Below, piece by piece: positions 1 through 6,399 of a stretch of 7,212 nt of DNA. The notes under the pieces were generated by a model, which saw only the letters and a list, made by a program, of their open reading frames with translations, had not been told where the DNA came from and searched no databases. A program made the position numbers and the translations under genes. The first letter of the stretch is position 1; each line of letters starts with the position of its first letter. This stretch comes from an uncultured Pedobacter sp. Lineage in GTDB: Bacteria > Bacteroidota > Bacteroidia > Sphingobacteriales > Sphingobacteriaceae. The stretch covers positions 1 through 7,212 of the forward strand of contig NZ_CAMLHF010000242.1 of the NCBI RefSeq assembly GCF_946479715.1, given 5' to 3'.

Positions 1-298
1 CTACAAAATATATTCAAGGGAGGCTAAACTCCGTGAGTTTGCCCCGCTTAAACTTAGGTGCAGCAACCTGATCATTCATAACGATACTGCCAGCGGAAAT
101 GTTTCTTTTGAGAATGAGCTATACTATACCGAAAGCTTTTTTGATGAGCATTACATTCATACCATAGCCTCAACCAAACTGGAAGAACTGGAAAAGGTTG
201 AAATTAAAATAACCGACCATGCACTATTTGATTACAAAAAGACCAAACCGGCATCGGTAAGTCACCATGGTGCTTACCTTGCCTTAGTTTATCTATAA
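1..298 (+). CDS. 3' end of an unidentified protein (about 98 residues visible)
   Basis: An open frame enters from the left edge with its first full codon at position 2 and ends at TAA 296-298. It has no in-frame ATG, so the start lies outside the window. I do not recognise the family. The visible tail is mixed charged and hydrophobic, with an acidic, aromatic stretch (LYYTESFFDEHYIHTI), a short charged segment (KLEELEKVEIKI) and the end SHHGAYLALVYL. The alternating pattern near the end suggests beta strands, but no catalytic motif can be assigned. It converges with ppx and overlaps it tail to tail by 6 bases. Codon use resembles that of the neighbouring genes, which supports it being coding. 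Only the reading frame is secure. Confidence 0.7.
   Translation, partial: YKIYSREAKLREFAPLKLRCSNLIIHNDTASGNVSFENELYYTESFFDEHYIHTIASTKLEELEKVEIKITDHALFDYKKTKPASVSHHGAYLALVYL
256..278 (-). terminator. Hairpin just past the ppx stop, possible ppx terminator
   Basis: GGTAAG (256-261) pairs with CTTACC (273-278), and CACC (263-266) pairs with GGTG (269-272). One unpaired T at 262 separates the two blocks. On the minus strand the hairpin begins 15 nt after the ppx stop codon, so it could end or protect the ppk-ppx transcript. No T-run follows the stem directly: the nearest on the minus strand is about 12 nt beyond it. It is therefore not a textbook intrinsic terminator. It also lies inside the coding region of the convergent plus-strand gene, so coding constraint alone might account for it. 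Confidence 0.3.
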
Positions 299-1171
299 AT
301 TCTCTTCGATCAACAGGTTAATTATCCCATCTACCAATCCAACTTTAGGTACATAGATCTGTTTAATGCCTGTCCACTTCATTAAAGTAATATAGATTTC
401 GCAGGCAGGAATAATTACGTCTGCCCTATCAGGATTAAGGCCAAACACACTAATTCTTTCTTTTAATGAATGTCCGTTCAATTGATTGTACAACCCTTTT
501 AATTTCAGGAATGATAGAGGCATTCCGTCCTTTTCGTCCGACATTCTGAACAGCTTGTTGATGTTTCCACCAGTTCCAATGCCTGCAACATTTTTAAGGT
601 TTTTGGTGTTCTCTTTAACCCAAAGTCGCATGTCTTCCCAGGTCTCATCCTTGTCCTGGTTATCGAGGATTCTAATGGTACCTATATCGAAGGATTTAGA
701 AGCTACTGGCTCTTTGTTCACAAAAACCGAAAGCTCGGTACTACCTCCGCCTACGTCTATATACAGATAGCTCTTTTTAGCATCCAGGTTTTCTTCAATA
801 TGGTTAGCGTAAATGATGTTTGCTTCTCGCTGGCCTTCAATAATTTCGAGATCAAGATCGGCAACTTCTTTAATTCTTTTTATCACCTCAGCTCCGTTCT
901 CCGCTTCGCGCATTGCAGATGTAGCACAAGCCAGATATTCTGAAACGTGATAAACATCCATCAGATTTTTAAAGGCACTCATTGTTTTAACAAGGTCTTC
1001 AACTTTACGATCCGATAACCTGTGATCTAGAAACGCATCATCTCCCAACCTTAATGGTACCCTTACCAGGGTGTTCTTTTTATAACTATAGCCCTTTTCC
1101 GTTTTTGAGATATCAGCTATCAGTAACCTTACAGCATTTGACCCTATATCTATTGCAGCGTATCTTAACAT
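293..1171 (-). CDS. ppx: Ppx/GppA-family exopolyphosphatase, short form
   Basis: A 292-residue cytoplasmic phosphatase of the ASKHA (actin-like ATPase) fold. It is expected to release phosphate from the ends of polyphosphate, or to hydrolyse pppGpp. The first phosphate-binding loop is AIDIGSNAVRLLIAD (residues 6-20). ATSAMREA (83-90) is the usual Ppx ATxAxR segment. E116 in IIEGQREANII aligns with the catalytic Glu of E. coli Ppx. The second loop is DVGGGSTELSVF (139-150), followed by GIGTGGNINKL (197-207) and DRADVIIPACEIY (248-260). The protein has only the two N-terminal domains. The C-terminal HD-like and extra domains of the roughly 510-residue E. coli Ppx are absent, as in other short Ppx proteins. 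It starts 4 nt after the ppk stop, so the two are co-transcribed. Sequence alone does not separate polyphosphatase from pppGpp hydrolase activity, but the ppk linkage favours polyphosphate. Confidence 0.9.
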   Translation of the reverse strand: MLRYAAIDIGSNAVRLLIADISKTEKGYSYKKNTLVRVPLRLGDDAFLDHRLSDRKVEDLVKTMSAFKNLMDVYHVSEYLACATSAMREAENGAEVIKRIKEVADLDLEIIEGQREANIIYANHIEENLDAKKSYLYIDVGGGSTELSVFVNKEPVASKSFDIGTIRILDNQDKDETWEDMRLWVKENTKNLKNVAGIGTGGNINKLFRMSDEKDGMPLSFLKLKGLYNQLNGHSLKERISVFGLNPDRADVIIPACEIYITLMKWTGIKQIYVPKVGLVDGIINLLIEENL

Positions 1172-1175
1172 TGCT

Positions 1176-3230
1176 CTATTGGTGTTTATTTTTTAAGTAA
1201 TTATAGGTTTGCACCTGCGCCCTAACTTTTGTTGTGAGTCTGTTTTTATGGTATTTATTGTTGTTTAAACGAGTAATATCTCTGGCCTTCACATTATCTT
1301 GTAATTGAAACTCAATGATATCTCTTATTTCCTGTCGCACTTCTTCATCTAAAACCGGAAAGCCAACTTCTACCCTATGTTCAAAGTTTCTGCTCATCAG
1401 ATCTGCAGACGAAAGAAACATTTCTTCTTTATTATTATTGCCAAATATGAATACCCTGGCATGCTCCAGAAACTTATCAATGATGCTGATTACTGTGATG
1501 TTTTCGCTAAAGCCTTCTATGCCGGGAACAAGCGTACAGATGCCGCGAACAATAAGTTTAACAATTACGCCCGCATTACTTGCTTCATAAAGTTTCTCTA
1601 CTACCCCTTCGTCTGCAAGACTATTTACCTTAAAAATCAGATAGGCTGTTTTACCTTGCTTTGCAAACCTAATCTCTCTATCTATCAAACCATAGATCTT
1701 GGTTCTGGATTCAAGTGGTGATACAATCAGATGCTTAAATCCTTTTATGACCATCCTTTTGTTCAAGGCATTAAAGAGCTTAAGCAAGTCTTGTGTAATT
1801 TCTTTTCTTGCAGTAAAAATACTGTGATCGCAATAGAGTTTAGCTGTTTTCTCGTTAAAATTACCGGTGGCAAGATTGGCGTAGTAAACCGCTCTCCCCT
1901 TCTCCATTCTTTTTACCAAACAGATTTTGGAGTGTACTTTATAATCCGTTAAGCCGTAATTAACATGTACCCCTTCTTCTTCTAATTTGCTTGTCCAGAA
2001 TATGTTTGCCTGTTCATCAAACCTGGCTTTTAATTCTACCAGACAATGAACCTTTTTACCATTTTTAGCTGCATTTATAAGGGCATTTACAACCCTTGAG
2101 TTTTCTGCCAGTCGGTACAGGGTAATATTGATTTCTGTTACCTTAGGATCAATCGCAGCTTCACGTAAAAACAGAATGATATAATCGTACGACTGATAAG
2201 GTAAATTGATCAGATAATCCCGTTCGGCTAGTTTATTAAAGATGCTTTCGGTGCGGTGTAAACCCGCTACTTTCAAAGGTGCATTTTTTGCATACTCCAG
2301 GTCTTTAGAACCAACATTTGGAAAGGCAATAAAATCTCCGAATTTATGATATCTGTTTCCAGGAATTAAGCTTTCGGCTTCTATCTTAAGTTTAGAAATC
2401 AAAACTGTAAGCATCTCAAACGGCATTTCTGTATCGTAAAGAAGGCGCATTGGCTTACCCTTTTTACGCTTATCGAGACTGGTTTTCAGGTCTTCAACAA
2501 ATTTATCGTTGATGTTCTTGTCTATATCCAGCTCTGCATCTCTGGTAAGCTGAATCGAAAATGCATCTATAATATCGTAGTTAAAAACATAGAAGATATC
2601 ATCTAAGCAGTACTTAATGATATCCTCAGCAAGGATGATAAATTTAAGTCCGTTCGTTTCAGGGAGCACAAGGAACCTTGGCAAGTCCGGAGGCAGCTCT
2701 ATTAGTGCATACTTCTCACTTTTCTTGGATGTTTTTTTTGAAAGCCGAACAAAGAAATATAAATACCGATCTTTAAGTTCCGGAAAGGGCTTATCCAGAT
2801 CAATCATAATAGGGACAAGAGTAGAAAGTATCCTGTCTCTGAAATGGTTGCGAACAAATTCCCCACGCGAAACGTTAAGCTGTGTTTCGTTTAAAATAAA
2901 GATCCTGTTCTGTGCTAATTCATTAATTAGTGTTGCCTGAAAAAGCTGTTCAAACTTACGTTCCTGCTTTACAACAATATTCTTTATCTCGTTTAAAATC
3001 TTTTTAGGGTTAAAGCCCAATAATGCTTTGGCTTTATCATTTAGGTTAGATAACCGGCTCAATGTGGCTACCCTTACCCGATAAAACTCTTCGAGGTTCG
3101 ACGAGAAGATTGATAAAAACTTTATCCGTTCTATGAGCGGTACGGTTTCATCGGCAGCTTCTTGCAAAACCCGTTCGTTAAAATACAACCAACTGATCTC
3201 TCTGTTTAGAAACGGCGCCTTTTTTTTCAT
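1176..3230 (-). CDS. ppk1: Polyphosphate kinase 1 (PPK1)
   Basis: A 684-residue enzyme, normal length for PPK1. It reversibly transfers the ATP gamma-phosphate onto a growing polyphosphate chain, usually at the inner membrane. The four-domain order is visible: N domain from LNREISWLYFNERVLQEA (8-25) to about 105, a head domain to about 315, then C1 and C2 phospholipase-D-like catalytic domains. Catalytic residues match E. coli with a constant offset of two: R373 in ITLYRLAE (E. coli R375), R403 in KARFDE (R405), the phospho-accepting H433 in KVHSK (H435), and H590 in FLEHARVFIF (H592). The one odd position is N452 in YANLATGNFNEKTA, where E. coli has H454. The stop is 4 nt before the ppx start. 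The ATG at 3230-3228 puts the conserved FLNREISWL block in its usual place near the N-terminus. An AT-rich 100-nt gap separates it from the H1-like gene upstream. Confidence 0.96.
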   Translation of the reverse strand: MKKKAPFLNREISWLYFNERVLQEAADETVPLIERIKFLSIFSSNLEEFYRVRVATLSRLSNLNDKAKALLGFNPKKILNEIKNIVVKQERKFEQLFQATLINELAQNRIFILNETQLNVSRGEFVRNHFRDRILSTLVPIMIDLDKPFPELKDRYLYFFVRLSKKTSKKSEKYALIELPPDLPRFLVLPETNGLKFIILAEDIIKYCLDDIFYVFNYDIIDAFSIQLTRDAELDIDKNINDKFVEDLKTSLDKRKKGKPMRLLYDTEMPFEMLTVLISKLKIEAESLIPGNRYHKFGDFIAFPNVGSKDLEYAKNAPLKVAGLHRTESIFNKLAERDYLINLPYQSYDYIILFLREAAIDPKVTEINITLYRLAENSRVVNALINAAKNGKKVHCLVELKARFDEQANIFWTSKLEEEGVHVNYGLTDYKVHSKICLVKRMEKGRAVYYANLATGNFNEKTAKLYCDHSIFTARKEITQDLLKLFNALNKRMVIKGFKHLIVSPLESRTKIYGLIDREIRFAKQGKTAYLIFKVNSLADEGVVEKLYEASNAGVIVKLIVRGICTLVPGIEGFSENITVISIIDKFLEHARVFIFGNNNKEEMFLSSADLMSRNFEHRVEVGFPVLDEEVRQEIRDIIEFQLQDNVKARDITRLNNNKYHKNRLTTKVRAQVQTYNYLKNKHQ

Positions 3231-3330
3231 TAAATATTATTGGTCCTCAAAACTGCAAATTCTATTGTTAAGTAATTGTTAATTATTACTCAATTAATAG
3301 GTTTAAACTTAACTCTTAATCTTACCGGTC

Positions 3331-3927
3331 TTATTTAGTCTTTTGGGGTGGTGTTTTTGGCGCGGCTGGCTTTGTTGCTTTCTTAACAGGGGCCTTACTT
3401 GCAGCAGGTTTTGCAGGTGCCGCCTTAGTTACCGGTTTAACCACAGCTTTAACAACTGCTTTAACTACAGGTTTTGGCGATACTTTTTCGGCTACTTTGG
3501 TAGCTGTATTTTGTACTGATTTCGAAATAGCTTTAGCGGCTTTCTCTTCTGTTGCAATTGCGGAAACCTTAACACTTTGTGCTACCGGTTTAGCTTTTGC
3601 AACCGCTTTCTGAACTACCTTTTTGGCATTCTTAGCTCCTTTTATTGTACTTTTCTTCACCTCTTCAACCTTTTTAGCTACGGGTGCCTTCGATGAGGTT
3701 GCTTCGTCAATTTTATTTTCTACAACTGATTTTACCTCCTTAAATTTCTTCGATAATTTTTTGGCAACAAACCTACTGGCAATCTCAATATCCTTACCTA
3801 TCCTTTCCGCATCATGTCCCAGATGTTGTACAACTTCCAGAAACTTCTCTCTCAAACTTTTCTCTAATTCTTTTTTAACCGCCTTTTTTGAGTCTTTTTT
3901 TTGCACCTTTGAGTTATTGGTTTTCAT
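3331..3927 (-). CDS. Lysine/alanine/proline-rich histone H1-like protein
   Basis: A 198-residue, strongly basic protein in which about a quarter of residues are lysine. The N-terminal part (about 1-75) looks like a real helical domain, with mixed charge and the segment HLGHDAERIGKDIEIASRF (35-53). The rest is a low-complexity, probably disordered tail rich in K, A, V and P. It has a VVKA/VVKA/VVKP run (154-165) and two KPAA units (173-176 and 186-189). This layout resembles bacterial H1-like proteins such as AlgP of Pseudomonas, whose tails bind DNA and other polyanions. No signal peptide or membrane segment is visible, so a cytoplasmic, nucleoid-associated role is inferred. It lies on the same strand as ppk-ppx with a 100-nt gap, so it may share that transcript or be separate. 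It is divergent from yajQ. The tail evolves by repeat change and would not identify orthologues; the N-terminal domain should. Confidence 0.85.
   Translation of the reverse strand: MKTNNSKVQKKDSKKAVKKELEKSLREKFLEVVQHLGHDAERIGKDIEIASRFVAKKLSKKFKEVKSVVENKIDEATSSKAPVAKKVEEVKKSTIKGAKNAKKVVQKAVAKAKPVAQSVKVSAIATEEKAAKAISKSVQNTATKVAEKVSPKPVVKAVVKAVVKPVTKAAPAKPAASKAPVKKATKPAAPKTPPQKTK
3434..3469 (-). repeat. Three degenerate 12-bp tandem units in the H1-like gene
   Basis: Three consecutive 12-bp units, at 3434-3445, 3446-3457 and 3458-3469, share the plus-strand core G(G/C)TTTAAC. They encode the repeated VVKA-type motif of the lysine-rich tail, residues 154-165. The units are in phase with the codons, so the number of copies can change by slippage or recombination without breaking the frame. 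This is the usual way such low-complexity tails grow and shrink. Confidence 0.6.
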
Positions 3928-3952
3928 ATGTTATAAGTTTTAGTGTAACAGC

Positions 3953-3969
3953 TTATGAATGGTTCATAA
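3953..3969. promoter_or_regulatory. Perfect 7-bp inverted repeat in the divergent H1-like/yajQ spacer
   Basis: TTATGAA (3953-3959), a 3-nt spacer TGG, and TTCATAA (3963-3969) form a perfect dyad. It lies 26 bp upstream of the H1-like start codon and about 75 bp upstream of the yajQ start. The arms are AT-rich, so an RNA hairpin here would be weak. A protein-binding operator for a dimeric regulator is the more natural reading. No regulator is encoded in the window, and none can be assigned. It could be chance in AT-rich DNA. Confidence 0.35.
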
Positions 3970-4043
3970 TAATTTCGTTTTTTTGTACAGAGAAATCAAT
4001 ATTTACTTAAATCTAATATATTTTTTACTATAAAGCTATAATC

Positions 4044-4535
4044 ATGCCCACTTTCGATATTGTAAGCAAAGTAGATGCTCAAACATTTGATAATGCAATG
4101 AATAATGCAAAAAAGGAAATCCTTAACCGTTATGATTTCAGCACTTCAAAAAGCACCATTGACCACGATAAAAAAACCAATATAATTACCATAGTTACGG
4201 AGGATGATATGCGTTTAAAGGCTATTGAAGATGCTATTATTTCCAGAATGGTAAAGCAGAATCTTGATGCGAAGAGTCTGGATTTTGGTAAAGAACAATA
4301 TGCATCTGGCAACATGATCCGTAAAGAAATTACGGTTAAAGAAGGCATAGATAAAGAGACAGCTAAGAAGATAGTTGCAAAAATAAAAGCAAGTGGATTA
4401 AAAGTACAACCATCTATGATGGATGATCAGGTTCGTGTACAAAGCAAAAGTATTGATGACCTGCAAGCTGTGATTTCACTTTGCAGAAAAGAAGACTTCG
4501 GACAACCTTTGCAATTCATTAACATGAGGAACTAA
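4044..4535 (+). CDS. yajQ: YajQ-family (DUF520) nucleotide-binding protein
   Basis: A 163-residue cytoplasmic protein, full length for the family. The start is fixed by the conserved opening MPTFDIVSKVD, continuing to RYDFSTSKSTID (29-40), the family's RYDF-x-x-SK block. The end RVQSKSIDDLQAVISL (131-146) and KEDFGQPLQFINMRN (149-163) is the family's hallmark C-terminus. The fold is two ferredoxin/ACT-like alpha-beta subdomains. In Xanthomonas a YajQ protein binds cyclic di-GMP and acts with a transcription factor; E. coli YajQ binds nucleotides or RNA. Which of these applies here cannot be told from sequence. The stop codon shares its last base with the start of the downstream acetyltransferase gene, implying one transcript and coupled translation. 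Confidence 0.95.
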   Translation: MPTFDIVSKVDAQTFDNAMNNAKKEILNRYDFSTSKSTIDHDKKTNIITIVTEDDMRLKAIEDAIISRMVKQNLDAKSLDFGKEQYASGNMIRKEITVKEGIDKETAKKIVAKIKASGLKVQPSMMDDQVRVQSKSIDDLQAVISLCRKEDFGQPLQFINMRN

Positions 4536-4975
4536 TGGAAATTGAAGATCATGGTTTTATCTTTTCAGATGATAAGAATAAAATAGATCCTATTGCTATT
4601 CATCATTATCTGAGCACCCAATCTTACTGGGCAGAGAATATTCCCTTAGATATTGTTAAAAGATCCATAGAGAACTCATTATGCTTTGGAATTTACAAAG
4701 ACACTAAACAGGTTGGTTTTGCCCGATGGATAACAGATAAAGCTACTTTTGCATACCTTGCCGATGTTTATATTGAAGAAATATACAGAGGGCAAGGCTT
4801 ATCAAAAAAGCTGATGTCGCTAATGCTTTTCCATAAAGACTTGCAGGGATTAAGAAGATATATGCTGGCTACCCAGGATGCCCATGGCTTATATGCTCAA
4901 TTTGGTTTTAAACCAATTGAACATCCTGACAGGTTAATGGGAATAGCAATTAAAAACCCGTATAAAGACTTATAA
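4535..4975 (+). CDS. GNAT-family N-acetyltransferase
   Basis: A 146-residue single-domain GNAT protein that should transfer an acetyl group from acetyl-CoA to an amine; the substrate is unknown. The acetyl-CoA pyrophosphate-binding motif A is ADVYIEEIYRGQGLSKKLM (76-94), with R85-G86-Q87-G88-L89-S90 as the Q/R-x-x-G-x-G/A loop. The second half, LATQDAHGLYAQFGFKPIE (111-129), is the usual motif B with the Y-x-x-F-G-F-x-P ending. The preceding strands, FGIYKDTKQVGFARWITD (51-68), fit the central sheet. The opening resembles small uncharacterised GNATs in which a YWAENIP segment (31-37) follows a short N-terminal helix. The ATG overlaps the yajQ stop as TAATG, so translational coupling is likely. 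It converges with the next gene across a 19-nt gap. Confidence 0.9.
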   Translation: MEIEDHGFIFSDDKNKIDPIAIHHYLSTQSYWAENIPLDIVKRSIENSLCFGIYKDTKQVGFARWITDKATFAYLADVYIEEIYRGQGLSKKLMSLMLFHKDLQGLRRYMLATQDAHGLYAQFGFKPIEHPDRLMGIAIKNPYKDL

Positions 4976-4980
4976 TGTTT

Positions 4981-5010
4981 TGTAAAAACCGCTTCTAAAC
5001 TGTTTTTACA
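4981..5010. terminator. Possible bidirectional terminator between convergent genes
   Basis: TGTAAAAAC (4981-4989) and GTTTTTACA (5002-5010) form a perfect 9-bp inverted repeat with a 12-nt loop. It starts 5 nt after the GNAT stop. It also contains the last codons and the stop (4995-4997) of the convergent minus-strand gene, so both transcripts would form the same hairpin. Each strand has a T-run inside the 3' arm rather than after it. The stem is mainly A-T and hence weak, so the position argues for a terminator more than the predicted stability does. Confidence 0.45.
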
Positions 5011-6305
5011 TCATCATCGCTATAATCCTGAATATCTGTAATATATCCATTTAAGATCAGAAAATCGAACAAAGGTTTGGCATCGGGGGTTACCGGCATA
5101 TTTGCCGAAGTAACCACTTCATTTGTTTTCTTATCGAGGAAAGGATAAGCGAAAAGCTTTACATTTTTGCTAAACATATCGCTCACATAACTTAACAGCA
5201 GGCTGCTGTAATTTTCACCGAAGTTATTTGAGTTAAATACGAATTTCAGGTTATTGATATTGGTAGATATACCTACACTTTTTGGTCTACAGCGATCCAG
5301 ATATTTAGCCAGTTTATTGTGTCTGGAAAAGTTGGATACGATTACCTTATTCCCTGTTTTACACATCTCTTCTGCCCTTTTTGCAACAGCCCTCAAATCT
5401 ACTTCATGCAGGTCATCGCCGGTCGACAATAAGTTAGACATCAATACTTCTATGAGAACGCTCAGATTGTCTTCCTGTACATTTTCTGTTTTCACAAACT
5501 GATCAACAGCTTTGTTAAGCATGCTAAAATTTGGATGAGATTTTTGCGCATACTTTGTACGCAGAATCATGATGTCTTTTTTATACAGCAAATCTTTAGG
5601 CAAACAAGGCTGACCTTGAGAATCAAAAATAGCTGCATCAGAGAAGTCCTTAACGATCAGATAAAGATTTAACAAGATGTTATCCACACCATTAAATGCT
5701 GGCCCGTTTACAGAAATAAGATCTATTTCAACAGATCCAACAGTTAAATTATCTGCCAGTGATTCAATCATTGCCCTGCGGTCCTGATTGTAATAAAATG
5801 CTGCGTAAACAAGGTTAACACCAATTATCCCCAATACATTTTGCTGTAAAGCGGCATCCGTGTCAAGCAAACGAACATGGAAAAATATTTCGTTGGGTTC
5901 TCCTCCTGGCTCTGATTGAAAGCGAAGTCCTATCCAACCATGCGGATCATTAGATTTGTTATAGTTAAGTGTAGTTACTGTATCTGCAAAAGCGAAAAAA
6001 GTTCTGTCGTCATACTTTTCGCCACTCAATCTTTCAGTTAATAAACCAAACTCGTGGTTTAACATTTTCAATAGTCTGGATTTGCTCACATATCTGCCAG
6101 ACTCTTCAACACCATAAATTGCATCACTAAACGTCATGTCGTATGCCGACATTGTTTTTGCAACCGTACCCGATGCGGCACCTGCGGTAAAGAAATTACG
6201 GGCCACTTCCTGTCCAGCACCTATCTCTGCAAATGTTCCGTAAATTTTAGGGTTTAAGTTAATCTTTAAAGCTTTACGCTTAGTATCAAGGATTTCTCTT
6301 TCCAT
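4995..6305 (-). CDS. Conserved protein of unknown function (436 residues)
   Basis: I recognise this as a conserved bacterial family without an established function. The opening MEREILDTKRKALKINLN (1-18) leads into a glycine/alanine-rich block with GTFAEIGAGQEVARNFF (23-39) and GAASGTVAKTMSAYD (42-56). Further blocks are TFFAFADTVTTLNY (102-115) and HGWIGLRFQ (122-130). There is no signal peptide, transmembrane segment, beta-barrel pattern, Walker motif or HIGH motif. From memory, relatives are labelled TonB-dependent receptor or nicotinate-nucleotide adenylyltransferase in databases; neither label fits what is visible. A soluble cytoplasmic protein is inferred. An upstream in-frame ATG at 6323 would add MCYFCK, but the ATG at 6305 is preferred because the family-like sequence begins there and a TAnnTTTG element sits just upstream. 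The gene converges with the GNAT gene and diverges from the ABC ATPase. Confidence 0.85.
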   Translation of the reverse strand: MEREILDTKRKALKINLNPKIYGTFAEIGAGQEVARNFFTAGAASGTVAKTMSAYDMTFSDAIYGVEESGRYVSKSRLLKMLNHEFGLLTERLSGEKYDDRTFFAFADTVTTLNYNKSNDPHGWIGLRFQSEPGGEPNEIFFHVRLLDTDAALQQNVLGIIGVNLVYAAFYYNQDRRAMIESLADNLTVGSVEIDLISVNGPAFNGVDNILLNLYLIVKDFSDAAIFDSQGQPCLPKDLLYKKDIMILRTKYAQKSHPNFSMLNKAVDQFVKTENVQEDNLSVLIEVLMSNLLSTGDDLHEVDLRAVAKRAEEMCKTGNKVIVSNFSRHNKLAKYLDRCRPKSVGISTNINNLKFVFNSNNFGENYSSLLLSYVSDMFSKNVKLFAYPFLDKKTNEVVTSANMPVTPDAKPLFDFLILNGYITDIQDYSDDDVKTV

Positions 6306-6309
6306 TTTG

Positions 6310-6317
6310 CAAAAATA
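6310..6317 (-). promoter_or_regulatory. Candidate Bacteroidota -7 promoter element for the 436-residue protein
   Basis: The minus strand reads TATTTTTG from 6317 to 6310, an exact fit to the Bacteroidota -7 consensus TAnnTTTG. Transcription would begin about 4-6 nt downstream, at or next to the ATG at 6305, giving a leaderless or nearly leaderless message. It would also exclude the upstream ATG at 6323 as the start. The -33 TTTG partner is poor: only an AT-rich TTTTAT lies at 6346-6341. One exact short match in AT-rich DNA may be chance. Confidence 0.35.
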
Positions 6318-6329
6318 GCACAATCAGAT

Positions 6330-6349
6330 GGATTTAGACGATAAAATCC
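6330..6349. promoter_or_regulatory. Small inverted repeat in the divergent spacer
   Basis: GGATTT (6330-6335) and AAATCC (6344-6349) form a perfect 6-bp inverted repeat with an 8-nt spacer. It lies about midway between the start of the 436-residue protein and the ABC ATPase start, just upstream of the candidate -7 element. An operator role is possible from the position. Six-bp arms with this spacing can easily occur by chance. Confidence 0.2.
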
Positions 6350-6399
6350 CTATATTGATGCCAATTATTTTCATATAGAAAGTCTGTTCCGTTAAATCG

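Noticed and set aside
486..770. Plus-strand open frame inside ppx
   Set aside because: It is antisense to a clearly conserved gene, and its translation shows no family-like motif.
1315..1952. Three plus-strand open frames antisense to ppk
   Set aside because: They shadow the conserved PPK1 catalytic domains, and the translations look random and low in motif content.
1176..3230. Phospholipase D or cardiolipin synthase reading of the C-terminal domains
   Set aside because: The fold is related, but the full-length PPK1 domain order and the R373/R403/H433/H590 set identify polyphosphate kinase.
3256..3264. TAGAATTTG on the minus strand as a ppk promoter element
   Set aside because: It is one base longer than TAnnTTTG, and the nearest TTG partner is about 26 bases upstream, too far for the usual spacing.
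3623..3943. Plus-strand open frame antisense to the H1-like gene, rich in F, S and L and looking like a membrane protein
   Set aside because: The hydrophobicity arises because it is the complement of lysine-rich codons (AAA/AAG read as TTT/CTT). The opposite strand carries the H1-like gene.
3970..3977. TAATTTCG on the plus strand as a yajQ promoter element
   Set aside because: It has one mismatch to TAnnTTTG and no properly spaced -33 element, so it was not annotated.
6306..6323. Six-residue N-terminal extension MCYFCK from the ATG at 6323
   Set aside because: The family-like sequence begins at the ATG at 6305, and the extension overlaps the candidate -7 promoter element.
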